DNA of 64,000 bases, from contig JANRID010000018.1 in assembly GCA_033765305.1 (NCBI GenBank), positions 255,606-319,605 on the forward strand. The letters are read 5' to 3'. Shown one piece after another: positions 36,506 through 45,460 of this stretch; the stretch's first letter is position 1; each line of letters starts with the position of its first letter. This DNA comes from RDXT01 sp033765305. GTDB lineage: Bacteria; Bacteroidota; Bacteroidia; J057. Under the pieces are notes generated by a model that had not been told where the DNA came from, ran no database searches, and worked only from the letters and a program-made list of their open reading frames with translations. The position numbers and the translations under genes are program-made.

Positions 36506-37939
36506 ATGGCGATTCAGTTCACGCGTAATGGGCGTAAGGCGATGTTGTGGGCGCAGGTGGAGGCGATGCGGCGCGGGGATCTTTACGTCGAGCCGGAACA
36601 TCTCCTGCTGGGCCTGCTGCACGGCGAGAACACCGGCGCATTGCGTCTGCTCGACCGTTTGGCGCTATCGGGAACCCAGATCAAGGATGCCGTTGCGGCG
36701 AAGATGCCGCCGGAAGCCGCCGGCGCACGCGTGGAAACGTCGCAACTCTCGCCCGGCGCGAAAAAGATCGTCGAACAGGCGCGGCGGGAAACCGAGACGA
36801 CCGGCGATGATTACGTCGGGACCGAGCACCTGATGCTCGCCGTGCTGCGGGGACTGGAGAGCGGGACCGTCAGCCGACTGGAACTCGCGCCGGTTCTCAG
36901 TCGCTTCTCCCTGACCCATGAACGAGCGGCGGAAGCGGCAAAGAACCTGATCCCGGAATCGCCGATGAATGTCGAAGAGGAGCCGCCGCCCCTCCCCGTG
37001 CCGTCCATCACGCCGCGCCCGGGCTTCCTCCGGGGGCGTGACCTGCTGTCCATCGCCGACCTGACCCCGGCGGAGGTTCGTGCCCTGTTCGAACTGACCC
37101 GGGAGATCAAATCCGGACGGGTGTTTCACGAAACCGCCCGTGGTAAAACCCTGGCGCTCCTTTTCGAGAAACCGAGCCTGCGCACCCGGGTCACCTTCGG
37201 CGTCGCCATGACCCGACTGGGCGGCGAACATATGTACCTGGGTCAGCAGGAGATCGGATTGGGCAGCCGCGAATCCGTCGCCGATGTCGCCAAATGCCTG
37301 TCCCGCTGGGTGGACGGCATCGCGATGCGCACGTTCGAGGACAGCCGACTCCGTGAATTCGCTGAGGCGGCGGACATTCCCGTCATTAACGCTCTTACCG
37401 ACCGGGAACATCCCTGTCAGGCGCTGGCTGACTTCTACACGATACTGGAGTCCCGGTCGTCGACGTCGGGGATGAAAATGGTCTTCGTCGGCGACGGCAA
37501 TAACGTCGCGCACTCCCTGATGCTGCTCGCGCCCTGTCTCGGCACCCATTTCACGCTTTGCTGCCCGGAAGGGTACGAACCGGACGCCGCCATTCTGGAG
37601 CAGGCTTGCGAACAAGCCAGAACCTACAATACGAACTTCGAGATCGTACACGACCCGATTTCGGCCTCCGACGACGCCGATGTTCTCTATACGGACGTCT
37701 GGACCTCGATGGGACAGGAAGCCGAATCGGAGCGGCGCTTGAAGGCGTTCGAAGGGTTTCAGGTCGGCCCGGAACTGATCCGCGAAGCCAAGGACGACGT
37801 TCTGGTGCTTCACTGCCTCCCGGCGCATCGCGGGGAGGAGATCGCCGCCGATATCATCGACGGGCCGCATTCGGGTGTTTTCGACCAGGCCGAGAACCGA
37901 CTGCACACCCAGCAGGCGTTGCTGGCCGCCCTTCTATAG
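36506..37939 (+). CDS. argF: Clp_N domain fused to ornithine carbamoyltransferase
   Basis: A 477-residue protein in one uninterrupted frame. Residues 1-148 form a double Clp_N module, the adaptor-binding domain of ClpA/ClpC: 'FTRNGRKAMLWAQVEA' with YVEPEHLLLGLLHGENTGAL, then 'LSPGAKKIVEQARRET' with YVGTEHLMLAVLRGLESG. A Pro-rich linker (about 155-170) leads to a complete ornithine carbamoyltransferase with KPSLRTRVTFGVAM (carbamoyl phosphate), HPCQALADFYTI, VGDGNNVAHSL, YTDVWTSMGQE and HCLPAHRGEEI. The enzyme makes citrulline from ornithine. No AAA+ domain is present. Clp_N could link the enzyme to Clp protease adaptors or assembly control; I do not know a described protein of this architecture. 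Confidence 0.92.
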   Translation: MAIQFTRNGRKAMLWAQVEAMRRGDLYVEPEHLLLGLLHGENTGALRLLDRLALSGTQIKDAVAAKMPPEAAGARVETSQLSPGAKKIVEQARRETETTGDDYVGTEHLMLAVLRGLESGTVSRLELAPVLSRFSLTHERAAEAAKNLIPESPMNVEEEPPPLPVPSITPRPGFLRGRDLLSIADLTPAEVRALFELTREIKSGRVFHETARGKTLALLFEKPSLRTRVTFGVAMTRLGGEHMYLGQQEIGLGSRESVADVAKCLSRWVDGIAMRTFEDSRLREFAEAADIPVINALTDREHPCQALADFYTILESRSSTSGMKMVFVGDGNNVAHSLMLLAPCLGTHFTLCCPEGYEPDAAILEQACEQARTYNTNFEIVHDPISASDDADVLYTDVWTSMGQEAESERRLKAFEGFQVGPELIREAKDDVLVLHCLPAHRGEEIAADIIDGPHSGVFDQAENRLHTQQALLAALL

Positions 37940-38081
37940 TCCCGGGATTGTCGTCGTCTCCGGACAATGGCCGACGTCAACCGCATCCTATCGGCGACCT
38001 TTTGCCCGATTTATACGTCTGAAGAAAGGAGGACGGTCCGATCCGTCCTCGCTCGAATTTCCTTATCAGGAGAGAAAGACA

Positions 38082-38264
38082 ATGATTCGTGAAAAATCCT
38101 CGGCTCTGGTTCAGGTCGGCGTCGGTCTGCTGATTCTCGGCTTTGGCGTACACCTGGCGATGATGCTGGGCCGGATGCTCTATCCTCTGGCCAATCTGGC
38201 GATCCTGATCGGGATCGTTCTGGCGATTATCGGGCTGGTTGCTCCCGGTCGAAGGAATTATTGA
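38082..38264 (+). CDS. Small two-helix membrane protein in the arg cluster
   Basis: A 60-residue protein with two hydrophobic helices (VQVGVGLLILGFGVHLAMML and ANLAILIGIVLAIIGLV) and a short basic tail. An AGGAGAG site precedes the ATG. No family recognised. Its stop overlaps the next start (TGATG), so the two are translationally coupled. Confidence 0.65.
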   Translation: MIREKSSALVQVGVGLLILGFGVHLAMMLGRMLYPLANLAILIGIVLAIIGLVAPGRRNY

Positions 38265-38710
38265 TGGTTTCGGCAACAACGCCCCGCCGGAGTTTCCTTG
38301 GTCTGGTCGCGGTCTGGTCGCTGTTGCCGGCGGCGGCAGTCCTGTGGGGATGCGGCGGCGGCGAAGCGTCCCCTGACCGTCCGCCGTCGGACCTGTATGG
38401 CGCGTGGCGGTTGACACGTCTTCGGGGCGGCATCGGGGCGGTGGATATGGCGCCGGGCTACACCGAGACGCTGACCTTTCGTACCGATAACACGGCCTCC
38501 ATCCAGCGAAATGACGCGCCGCCCGTCACCGGCCCGTTCACGTCGGAACGACAGCAAACGGATGTCCAATCGCAGCCGCTTCTGGTGCTGACGCTTCCGG
38601 GCGGGACCAAACGGGCGATCCTGAACAAAACGATCTCGATGCTTCAGTTGACGGAGTTCAACACCTCCGAACCGATGATTTACGAATATACCCGTCAGCA
38701 GACGCCCTAA
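38264..38710 (+). CDS. Small lipoprotein in the arg cluster
   Basis: A 148-residue lipoprotein. The N-terminus PRRSFLGLVAVWSLLPAAA resembles a twin-arginine signal and ends in a lipobox-like VLWGC. The mature part (DLYGAWRLTRLRGG, YTETLTFRTDNTASIQRND) resembles lipocalin-like lipoproteins. The function is unknown and there is no obvious reason for it to be among arginine genes. Confidence 0.65.
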   Translation: MVSATTPRRSFLGLVAVWSLLPAAAVLWGCGGGEASPDRPPSDLYGAWRLTRLRGGIGAVDMAPGYTETLTFRTDNTASIQRNDAPPVTGPFTSERQQTDVQSQPLLVLTLPGGTKRAILNKTISMLQLTEFNTSEPMIYEYTRQQTP

Positions 38711-38785
38711 ATCGGCAGAAGCGGCGGACATGATCGCGCCCCGGTCGCGCCGCGATCGTTCGGGGGACGCCGGGAGAAAACCGCT

Positions 38786-39673
38786 ATGTCCGTTCAGATC
38801 GTCACGGTTCCCTATGCCTCCGGTCGTCCGGATTTCCGCACGGGCCGCGGCCCCGGTCATCTGGTCCGACACGGGTTCGCGCAATCCCTGCGCGATGCGG
38901 GCGTCCCGGTCGGCACGTTGCAGTCCATCGGACTTCCGCCGGACAGGGATACCGAGGTGGAATCGCTCTTTGCGTTGCATGAACGGCTTTCGTACGCCGT
39001 CCGAACCGTCGTCTCGCAGGGAGATTTTCCGCTGATTCTCGCCGGGAACTGCAGCAGCACGGTCGGCGCGGTTTCCGGCCTGGATAAGGACGGACTCGGC
39101 GTCCTCTGGTTCGATGCCCACGGCGACTATAACACGCCCGAGACGACCGCCACGGGTTACCTCGATGGCATGGCCCTTTCGATCCTTACCGGACAGTGCT
39201 GGCGGCGGATGGCCGAGAATATTAAGGGATTCGAGCCGATCGACGAGGATCGCATCCTCCATCTGGGCGGACGACACTTCGATGACGAAGAAAATATCCT
39301 GATTCATCGCTCAAACCTCTACCTGCTGCTCAACGAGGATTTAAGGACGCAGGGAATCGCTCCGCTACTGAGGGATGGACTGCGGTCACTCCGTGACGCC
39401 GGAGTCGAGCGAGTCCATCTGCACTTCGACCTCGATGTTCTGGACCCGACCGAGGCGCCCGCCAACTTCCACGAAAACTCCGCCGGACTGAGCGTTGCCG
39501 GGGCGCTGGAGGCGATCACCCTGGTCCGTCAGTACTTTCCGCTGGCCAGCGCTGCCTTTACCGCCTATGATCCGGCGTACGATCCGGAAAACTCCACGGT
39601 GGAAGCGGCGAAACGACTGGCCCGTGCCCTGTTTCTTCCGGTAGAATCCTCGGGAACAGACTCACAAGCATGA
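38786..39673 (+). CDS. Arginase/ureohydrolase-family protein with altered metal site
   Basis: A 295-residue protein of the ureohydrolase (arginase/agmatinase/formimidoglutamase) fold. Metal motifs WFDAHGDYNTPE (Asp110, His112, Asp114) and HFDLDVLDP are present. The first motif, normally GGDHS with a metal-binding His, reads LAGNCSSTVG, so that His is replaced by Cys89. The second manganese site may therefore be lost or use Cys. It sits between argF and argG and overlaps the argG start (ATGA), so it is expressed with arginine biosynthesis genes. An active arginase here would make a futile cycle; another substrate or a regulatory role is more likely. Inference. Confidence 0.75.
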   Translation: MSVQIVTVPYASGRPDFRTGRGPGHLVRHGFAQSLRDAGVPVGTLQSIGLPPDRDTEVESLFALHERLSYAVRTVVSQGDFPLILAGNCSSTVGAVSGLDKDGLGVLWFDAHGDYNTPETTATGYLDGMALSILTGQCWRRMAENIKGFEPIDEDRILHLGGRHFDDEENILIHRSNLYLLLNEDLRTQGIAPLLRDGLRSLRDAGVERVHLHFDLDVLDPTEAPANFHENSAGLSVAGALEAITLVRQYFPLASAAFTAYDPAYDPENSTVEAAKRLARALFLPVESSGTDSQA

Positions 39674-41037
39674 AAAACAAAATTCTTCTTTCCCTGCCGA
39701 AAGGCGAAAAGGTCGGCATTGCGTTCTCGGGCGGGCTGGATACCTCCGCCGCCATCGCCTGGATGCGTCATAACGGCGCGGTTCCCTACACGTATACCGC
39801 CAACCTCGGCCAGCCCGACGAAACCGACTACGACAGCATCACCCGCCGCGCCATGTCCTACGGCGCGGAGAAGGCGCGTCTGATCGACTGCCGCGAACCG
39901 CTGGTGCAGGAGGGACTGGTCGCCCTGATGTGCGGCGCGTTCCATATCGAGACGGCCGGCAAACGGTACTTCAACACCACTCCGCTCGGTCGCGCGGTCA
40001 CGGGCACCGTCCTGGTACAGGCGATGCAGGAGGACGGGGTCGAAATATGGGGCGATGGTTCCACCTACAAAGGTAACGATATCGAGCGGTTCTATCGCTA
40101 CGGTCTGCTCACCAACCCCAACCTGCGCATCTACAAACCGTGGCTCGACGCCGACTTCGTCCGTGAAATGGGCGGACGCGCCGAGATGAGTCAGTGGCTG
40201 ACCGAGCATGAATTCGAATACAAGATGAAGGCGGACAAGGCGTACTCCACCGACGCCAATATCTGGGGCGCGACGCACGAAGCCAAAGAACTGGAGTTTC
40301 TGAACCGGGGGCTGCGCATTGTCGAGCCGATCATGTCGGTGCGCCACTGGGACCTTTCCGTCGACATCCCGACCGAGGAGGTGACGATCGCCTTTCGGGA
40401 GGGTCTGCCCGTCGAAATCAACGGCAACACGTTCCCGGATGCCGTCTCGATGGTCGAGGAGGCCAACCGGATCGGCGGACGACACGGACTCGGGATTTCG
40501 GATCAGATCGAGAACCGGATTATCGAGGCGAAAAGCCGCGGTATCTATGAAGCGCCGGGCATGGCTCTGTTGCATATCGCGTACGAACGCCTGGTTTCGG
40601 CGATTCACAATGAGGGCAGCATCGATAACTACCGGACGCTCGGTCGCAAACTGGGCCGCCTGCTCTACGAAGGCCGCTGGTTCGATCCGCAATCCCTGAT
40701 GCTGCGTGATACGCTGCAAAAATGGATCGGGCGGGCGGTCACCGGCACGGTCACCCTGGAACTGCGGCGCGGCGATGATTACAGCCTCCTCGACACCACC
40801 GGCCCGCACCTCACCTACCACCCCGAACGCCTGTCGATGGAACGCGTCGAGGAGGAGGCCTTCACTCCGCTCGACCGGATCGGACAGCTTTCCCTGCGTA
40901 ACCTGGATATCGCAGACTCCCGCCAGAAGATCGCCGTCTATGCCGAAGCCGGGGCGCTGCCGGGCGGAAGTATGGCGACCCTGTTCGGGGTCGGCGGCGA
41001 ACGCGCCCTCCCCGGGGCGGAAACGGAGCGAGACTGA
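39670..41037 (+). CDS. argG: Argininosuccinate synthase
   Basis: A 455-residue enzyme joining citrulline and aspartate with ATP. The N-type ATP pyrophosphatase loop is IAFSGGLDTSAAIAWM; YNTTPLGR-like 'YFNTTPLGRAVTGT' and GDGSTYKGNDIERFYRYG are typical of the longer E. coli-type ArgG rather than the 400-residue type. The ATG overlaps the previous stop (ATGA), and argH starts directly after its stop. Confidence 0.96.
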   Translation: MKNKILLSLPKGEKVGIAFSGGLDTSAAIAWMRHNGAVPYTYTANLGQPDETDYDSITRRAMSYGAEKARLIDCREPLVQEGLVALMCGAFHIETAGKRYFNTTPLGRAVTGTVLVQAMQEDGVEIWGDGSTYKGNDIERFYRYGLLTNPNLRIYKPWLDADFVREMGGRAEMSQWLTEHEFEYKMKADKAYSTDANIWGATHEAKELEFLNRGLRIVEPIMSVRHWDLSVDIPTEEVTIAFREGLPVEINGNTFPDAVSMVEEANRIGGRHGLGISDQIENRIIEAKSRGIYEAPGMALLHIAYERLVSAIHNEGSIDNYRTLGRKLGRLLYEGRWFDPQSLMLRDTLQKWIGRAVTGTVTLELRRGDDYSLLDTTGPHLTYHPERLSMERVEEEAFTPLDRIGQLSLRNLDIADSRQKIAVYAEAGALPGGSMATLFGVGGERALPGAETERD

Positions 41038-42420
41038 ATGGCGCTCTGGGACGGCCGCTTCGCCGGCGAAACCGACAGACTGGTCTGGAGATTCAATCAG
41101 TCCCTGCCGTTCGATCGGCGGCTCTGGCGCGAGGATATCACCGGCAGCATCGCCCATGCCAGAATGCTGGCCAAACAGGGCATCATTTCGGTCGAAGAGG
41201 GCAGGACCCTGGTCGACGGTCTTTCCGACCTCTACGACGATCTGTACTCGGGCGAGGTCACGCTCCCGGAGGAGGCGGAGGACATCCATTCGGCGATCGA
41301 ACAGATGCTTAAAGAGCGGGTCGGCCCCGTCGCCGGAAAGCTACACACCGCACGTTCCCGCAACGATCAGGTCGCCACCGATATCCGCTTGTGGTTCAAA
41401 AAGGCGCTCGTCGACCTTCGCCGCGAACTCAAACTGCTGCGGACACAGCTTTTGACGCTGTCGGAGTCGCATCTTGGCGTCGTTCTGCCGGGACGGACCC
41501 ACCATCAGCACGCGCAGCCCGTCCTGCTCTCTCACCACCTGCTCGCCTACTTCTGGATGTTCACCCGCGACGACGACCGCCTGAGCGATATCGTTCGACG
41601 GGCCGACGCGCTTCCCCTCGGCGCGGGCGCGCTCGCCGGGACCCCGTTCCCGATCGACCGCGAGTTCGTCGCGCGGGAACTCGGGTTCGCGACGGTTATC
41701 CCGAACTCGATGGACGCCGTCGCGGATCGGGACTTCGCCCTCGAATTCTGTGCGGCGGCCTCCGTTCTGATGATGCATCTGTCCCGCATGGCGGAGGAGA
41801 TCGTCCTCTGGAGTTCGCCCGAGTTCGGCTTCCTGGAACTGGGGGATGAGGTCACGACCGGTTCGTCCATCATGCCACAGAAGAAAAATCCGGATGTCTC
41901 CGAACTGATCCGGGGCAAGACGGGCCGAGTGTACGGTAACACCGTAAATTTGTTAACTCTAATGAAGGGACTTGTACTGACATATAATAAAGATATGCAG
42001 GAGGATAAGGAGCCGTTGTTCGACACCTTCGACACGGTTCTCGCCTGCACGACGCTGATGCGACGGCAGTGGGAAAGCGCGGTCTTTAAGCCCGACCGGA
42101 TGCGGCAGGCGCTGCATGGCGACTTTTCCACCGCGACCGATCTGGCCGATGCGCTGGCGGCGGAAGGGGTTCCGTTCCGGGAAGCGCACGCCACGGTCGG
42201 TCGAATCGTTCGTGATTGCCTGTCGCGCGGCCGCGTGCTGGAGGATCTTTCCGTGGAGGATCTCCGGCAGTTCGATCGGCGTTTCTCGGAGTCGGCGTTA
42301 TCGGCGATACTGCCGCTCGCTTCCGCGAACGCCCGTACCAGTGCGGGTGGGACGGCGCAAAAACAAGTAGAACTACAGATAGAACAAGCACGGGTACTTT
42401 TGACGTCTTCTGAAGTGTAG
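41038..42420 (+). CDS. argH: Argininosuccinate lyase
   Basis: A 460-residue fumarase/aspartase-superfamily lyase that releases arginine and fumarate. Seen: LWDGRFAGETDRLVWRFNQS, HTARSRNDQVATDIRLW, THHQHAQPV and the signature GSSIMPQKKNPD. Bases about 41935-42010, coding NTVNLLTLMKGLVLTYNKDM, use AT-rich codons (gta aat ttg tta act cta) unlike the rest of the gene, although the protein sequence there is conserved. The last 20 codons also lean AT-rich. It is the last gene of the arginine cluster. Confidence 0.96.
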   Translation: MALWDGRFAGETDRLVWRFNQSLPFDRRLWREDITGSIAHARMLAKQGIISVEEGRTLVDGLSDLYDDLYSGEVTLPEEAEDIHSAIEQMLKERVGPVAGKLHTARSRNDQVATDIRLWFKKALVDLRRELKLLRTQLLTLSESHLGVVLPGRTHHQHAQPVLLSHHLLAYFWMFTRDDDRLSDIVRRADALPLGAGALAGTPFPIDREFVARELGFATVIPNSMDAVADRDFALEFCAAASVLMMHLSRMAEEIVLWSSPEFGFLELGDEVTTGSSIMPQKKNPDVSELIRGKTGRVYGNTVNLLTLMKGLVLTYNKDMQEDKEPLFDTFDTVLACTTLMRRQWESAVFKPDRMRQALHGDFSTATDLADALAAEGVPFREAHATVGRIVRDCLSRGRVLEDLSVEDLRQFDRRFSESALSAILPLASANARTSAGGTAQKQVELQIEQARVLLTSSEV

Positions 42421-42421
42421 G

Positions 42422-42448
42422 GAAGCGGCGGATACTGTGGGCCGCTTC
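42422..42448 (+). terminator. Hairpin after argH
   Basis: An 8-bp stem, GAAGCGGC (42422-42429) with GCCGCTTC (42441-42448), just after the argH stop. It has no clear U-tract, so terminator function is tentative. Confidence 0.4.
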
Positions 42449-42492
42449 GCCTTTCGGTGAAAGCCGTCTCGAACCGGCTGAGGTGTTCCGTC

Positions 42493-43878
42493 ATGATCCG
42501 CGCCATCAAGGGAGATCGGTTATTTTCGGAGTTGGGCCGCAATAGCCGACTGGTCATTTTACTTACCGTATTCGTATCCGGACTGATACTGGTTGCGATG
42601 ACCGGAGGATTCACTTCCCCGCTCAAAATGCTCCTTCCGGTCCCTGTGCTGCTCGGCGCCGTTCTTTTCGGCGTCCCCGGTTATGTCCCCGTCCTGGTGG
42701 CGATCTGCACCTTCAATCTCTACCTGTTCTTCACGACGCCGGGATTGACACTGTCCCTGCCGTTCGTCCTTATCCAGAACGGTGCGCTGGCGATTACCGC
42801 GATCACCGTGGCGGCGGTCACCGACGGGTTCCGGCGGCATCTGCGGGAAGCCCGCCATCGGGCCGACCGGGAGACCCGGCGCGCGGACCGCGTCGAATGG
42901 CTGGCCGACACGGTCATGATGATGCAGTCGATCACCGTCCCGGAACAATCCCTCTCGGTTGCGCTGATTCGCCTGGAGGAGTTGATCCCGTTCGATTCGG
43001 CCGCGATCTTTCTCCGGGACGGCGATTCCGCCGACCTGAAACTGCTTCAGGCCATGGGGCTTCCGACAAACCGGATCGGCGTCCGCACGCTCTCCGGTCG
43101 GTATTCCACGCGGCTGGAAAGCCAGGAAAACGGCGTCCTGGCATGGACCGGGGACTTCCGCAGCGGCGCATTTCCTTACTCGGAGATCGATACGGGAATG
43201 CCGTGCGGAATGGTCATCTCCCTGCGAACGCTCGATACCGAGATCGGCCTGCTTTATCTGGGAACGAGGCGGCGGACCGGATTCAGCACGGGCGAACAGG
43301 ATAACTTCGCCCTTTTCGCCCAGCATATTCTCTTCCCGATCCAGCGTGCCCGGCTTCAGGCGATGGCGACCACCGACCTGCTGACCGGCCTTGCCAATCG
43401 GCGGGCCTTCCGTCTCCACCTGCAGGCGGAGACGGAACGGGTTCGACGTTACGAGCATCCGCTTTCGCTTCTCTTGATCGATATCGATCACTTCAAACGC
43501 ATCAATGACACTTACGGTCACCCGACCGGCGACCTGATCCTCTCTCAGATGGGACGGGTTCTCCACTCCGTTTCGCGGGGCAGTGACTTTTCGGCCCGTT
43601 ACGGCGGTGAGGAGCTGGCGATCATCTGTCCGGAGACCAGCGGCACGGAGGCCGAACGGTTCGCGGAACGTATCCGTCGCACGATCGCCGACACCGAATT
43701 TCGATCGACGTCGGGGGAGTGTCTGCATCTGACGGTGTCGATCGGAACCGCTACCGCGCCGACCGACGCCAGCGTACCGGAGGGTCTTCTGGAAGCGGCC
43801 GACCGGGCGTTATACCGGGCGAAGCGGGACGGACGGAACCGGGTCCGGTCCGCGAAGGATCTGGCAGCGGCGGTTTGA
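42493..43878 (+). CDS. Membrane GAF-GGDEF diguanylate cyclase
   Basis: A 461-residue protein: four or five N-terminal membrane helices (about 20-115), a short coiled coil, a GAF domain (about 130-285) and a GGDEF domain (about 290-450). The active site is RYGGEELAII, and the inhibitory I-site RGSD lies five residues upstream, so it should make c-di-GMP from GTP under product feedback. The start at 42493 (MIRAIKGD) is preferred to one at 42457 inside the post-argH hairpin region. It is not functionally tied to the arg genes by sequence. Confidence 0.88.
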   Translation: MIRAIKGDRLFSELGRNSRLVILLTVFVSGLILVAMTGGFTSPLKMLLPVPVLLGAVLFGVPGYVPVLVAICTFNLYLFFTTPGLTLSLPFVLIQNGALAITAITVAAVTDGFRRHLREARHRADRETRRADRVEWLADTVMMMQSITVPEQSLSVALIRLEELIPFDSAAIFLRDGDSADLKLLQAMGLPTNRIGVRTLSGRYSTRLESQENGVLAWTGDFRSGAFPYSEIDTGMPCGMVISLRTLDTEIGLLYLGTRRRTGFSTGEQDNFALFAQHILFPIQRARLQAMATTDLLTGLANRRAFRLHLQAETERVRRYEHPLSLLLIDIDHFKRINDTYGHPTGDLILSQMGRVLHSVSRGSDFSARYGGEELAIICPETSGTEAERFAERIRRTIADTEFRSTSGECLHLTVSIGTATAPTDASVPEGLLEAADRALYRAKRDGRNRVRSAKDLAAAV

Positions 43879-43905
43879 GGCGCCACCCGCCGCCTGCGGT
43901 ATATT
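43875..43905 (+). promoter_or_regulatory. Promoter of tatD, leaderless arrangement
   Basis: TTGAGG (43875-43880), a 19-nt spacer and TATATT (43900-43905); the ATG at 43912 falls six bases after the -10 box, where transcription would start. Confidence 0.5.
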
Positions 43906-43911
43906 GGCAGT

Positions 43912-44697
43912 ATGATCGATTCGCACTGCCACCTCAACAGCGACCCGCTTTTTGCCGACCGCCGGAGCCTCTGTGATCGCGCCGAAGCCGCCGGCGTCGG
44001 CGCCTTCGTCGTCATCGGATTCGATCTGGCGTCGTCCGAGCGGGCTGTGGAGATCGCGGAATCGGATTCCCGTTGCTTCGCCGTCGTCGGCATCCATCCC
44101 CACGACGCTGAGAAATGGGACGACCGGTGCGCGTTGCGCCTCCGGCAATGGGCGGAGAATCCCCGGGTGGTCGCCATCGGGGAGATCGGAATGGACTTCT
44201 ACACCGGACGGAACAACGAACGACGTTTGGCTTCGCCGGAGGTACAGGCGCGCGCCTTCCGGGATCAACTGGAACTGGCGGCGAGTCGTTGCCTGCCCGT
44301 GGTCATCCACTGCCGGGAGGCGTACGAGGAGACTTTGAACCTGCTCGAACAGGAAGCGCCGCCGATCCCGATTCTTCTTCACTGCTTTGCGGGCACGGCG
44401 GAGCAGGCGGAACGCGCGTTTGCCAGAGGCTGGTATATCGGGGTCGGCGGAACCGTCACCTATAAGGCGAACGGTGAACTACGCTCGATCGTTCGTCAGG
44501 CGCCGGGAGATCGTCTTTTGCTGGAGACGGACGCGCCGTATCTGTCGCCGGAACCGTTCCGGGGGAAGTTTCCGAACGTCCCGGAGCGCATTCCGCTGAT
44601 CGCCGACCATATCGCCCGGGTTCGGGATACGCGAATCGAGGAGATCGCCGCGACGACGGACGCCAATGTCCGCCGGGTGTTCTCCCGCATGCCGTGA
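43912..44697 (+). CDS. tatD: TatD-family metal-dependent hydrolase/DNase
   Basis: A 261-residue TIM-barrel hydrolase. Metal ligands: IDSHCHLN at the N-terminus, GEIGMDFY, VIHCREAYEE, LHCFAGT and ETDAPYLSPEP. Family members are 3'-5' nucleases. The start is MIDSHCHL at 43912, directly after a -10 box. It ends exactly one base before the convergent coiled-coil gene. Confidence 0.93.
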   Translation: MIDSHCHLNSDPLFADRRSLCDRAEAAGVGAFVVIGFDLASSERAVEIAESDSRCFAVVGIHPHDAEKWDDRCALRLRQWAENPRVVAIGEIGMDFYTGRNNERRLASPEVQARAFRDQLELAASRCLPVVIHCREAYEETLNLLEQEAPPIPILLHCFAGTAEQAERAFARGWYIGVGGTVTYKANGELRSIVRQAPGDRLLLETDAPYLSPEPFRGKFPNVPERIPLIADHIARVRDTRIEEIAATTDANVRRVFSRMP

Positions 44698-45372
44698 TTA
44701 CCGGCGCTCCGATCCGGCTCCGACCGGTTCGCGTCGGTCCGAATTTCCGGAGCGTTCACGCCGCTGGGCCACCGTGGAGACATTGGCGGCGGTGACGGGA
44801 TTCGATGCTCGCTCCAGCGACTGGCGACCGCGCTGTATCTGGCCGAGAACGTTGTTGCACTTGGTTTCGACCTGAGCGATCGCTCCCTGCACCTGCCGTT
44901 CCAGTTCGATCAGCACCTCACGGGCGTAGCTATCCGCGCCGTTCCGGATCTCTCCGGCTTCCGCCTCCGCCTGGGCGACGATTTCACGCGCCTGCGCGGT
45001 GGCGATGCGGGCGATCTCCGACTGATCGGTCATATTTTTCGCCGCCAGTTTCGCCTCTCGAACCTGCCGTTCGGATTCCTCGTGCGCGACCAGTTTCACC
45101 CGTTCGGCCTCGTTACGGGCGGCTTCCAGCAGCCGTTCGGATTCCAGCCGGGCGTTCTCGATCAACTTGCCCGCCTCCGAGGATGCCTGATCCATGATCC
45201 GATCGGTGTTCTCGGTCAGGCGGCCCGCCCGCCGGACATCCTCGGGCAGGGACGCCCGGAGTTTGCTGGTCAACTGGTAGAAGTGATCCTCATCCAGCCG
45301 CACCAGGCCCATAAATTTTCTAGAGGTTTCAACCAACTCCTCGAGCTGATCGATAATCCGTAATGTATCCAT
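44698..45372 (-). CDS. DivIVA/ATP-synthase-B-like coiled-coil protein
   Basis: A 224-residue protein. After an N-terminal helical segment (MDTLRIIDQLEELVETSRKF) there is a long Ala/Glu/Arg coiled coil (about 65-195) of the type 'EAGKLIENARLESERLLEAA', then a basic, Ser-rich tail. It resembles 'cell division initiation'/DivIVA-like proteins near coaD in several phyla; the role is uncertain. A GGAAGGA site precedes the start. It lies 88 nt after coaD on the same strand. Confidence 0.6.
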   Translation of the reverse strand: MDTLRIIDQLEELVETSRKFMGLVRLDEDHFYQLTSKLRASLPEDVRRAGRLTENTDRIMDQASSEAGKLIENARLESERLLEAARNEAERVKLVAHEESERQVREAKLAAKNMTDQSEIARIATAQAREIVAQAEAEAGEIRNGADSYAREVLIELERQVQGAIAQVETKCNNVLGQIQRGRQSLERASNPVTAANVSTVAQRRERSGNSDRREPVGAGSERR

Positions 45373-45460
45373 AATTCACCGGCTTCCTTCCGCCCCATCC
45401 CCCTAAAGTATCGCCGCAGCCTTTTCTCATCAGCCGTACCGATCGTTAGGCCCTATTTTA

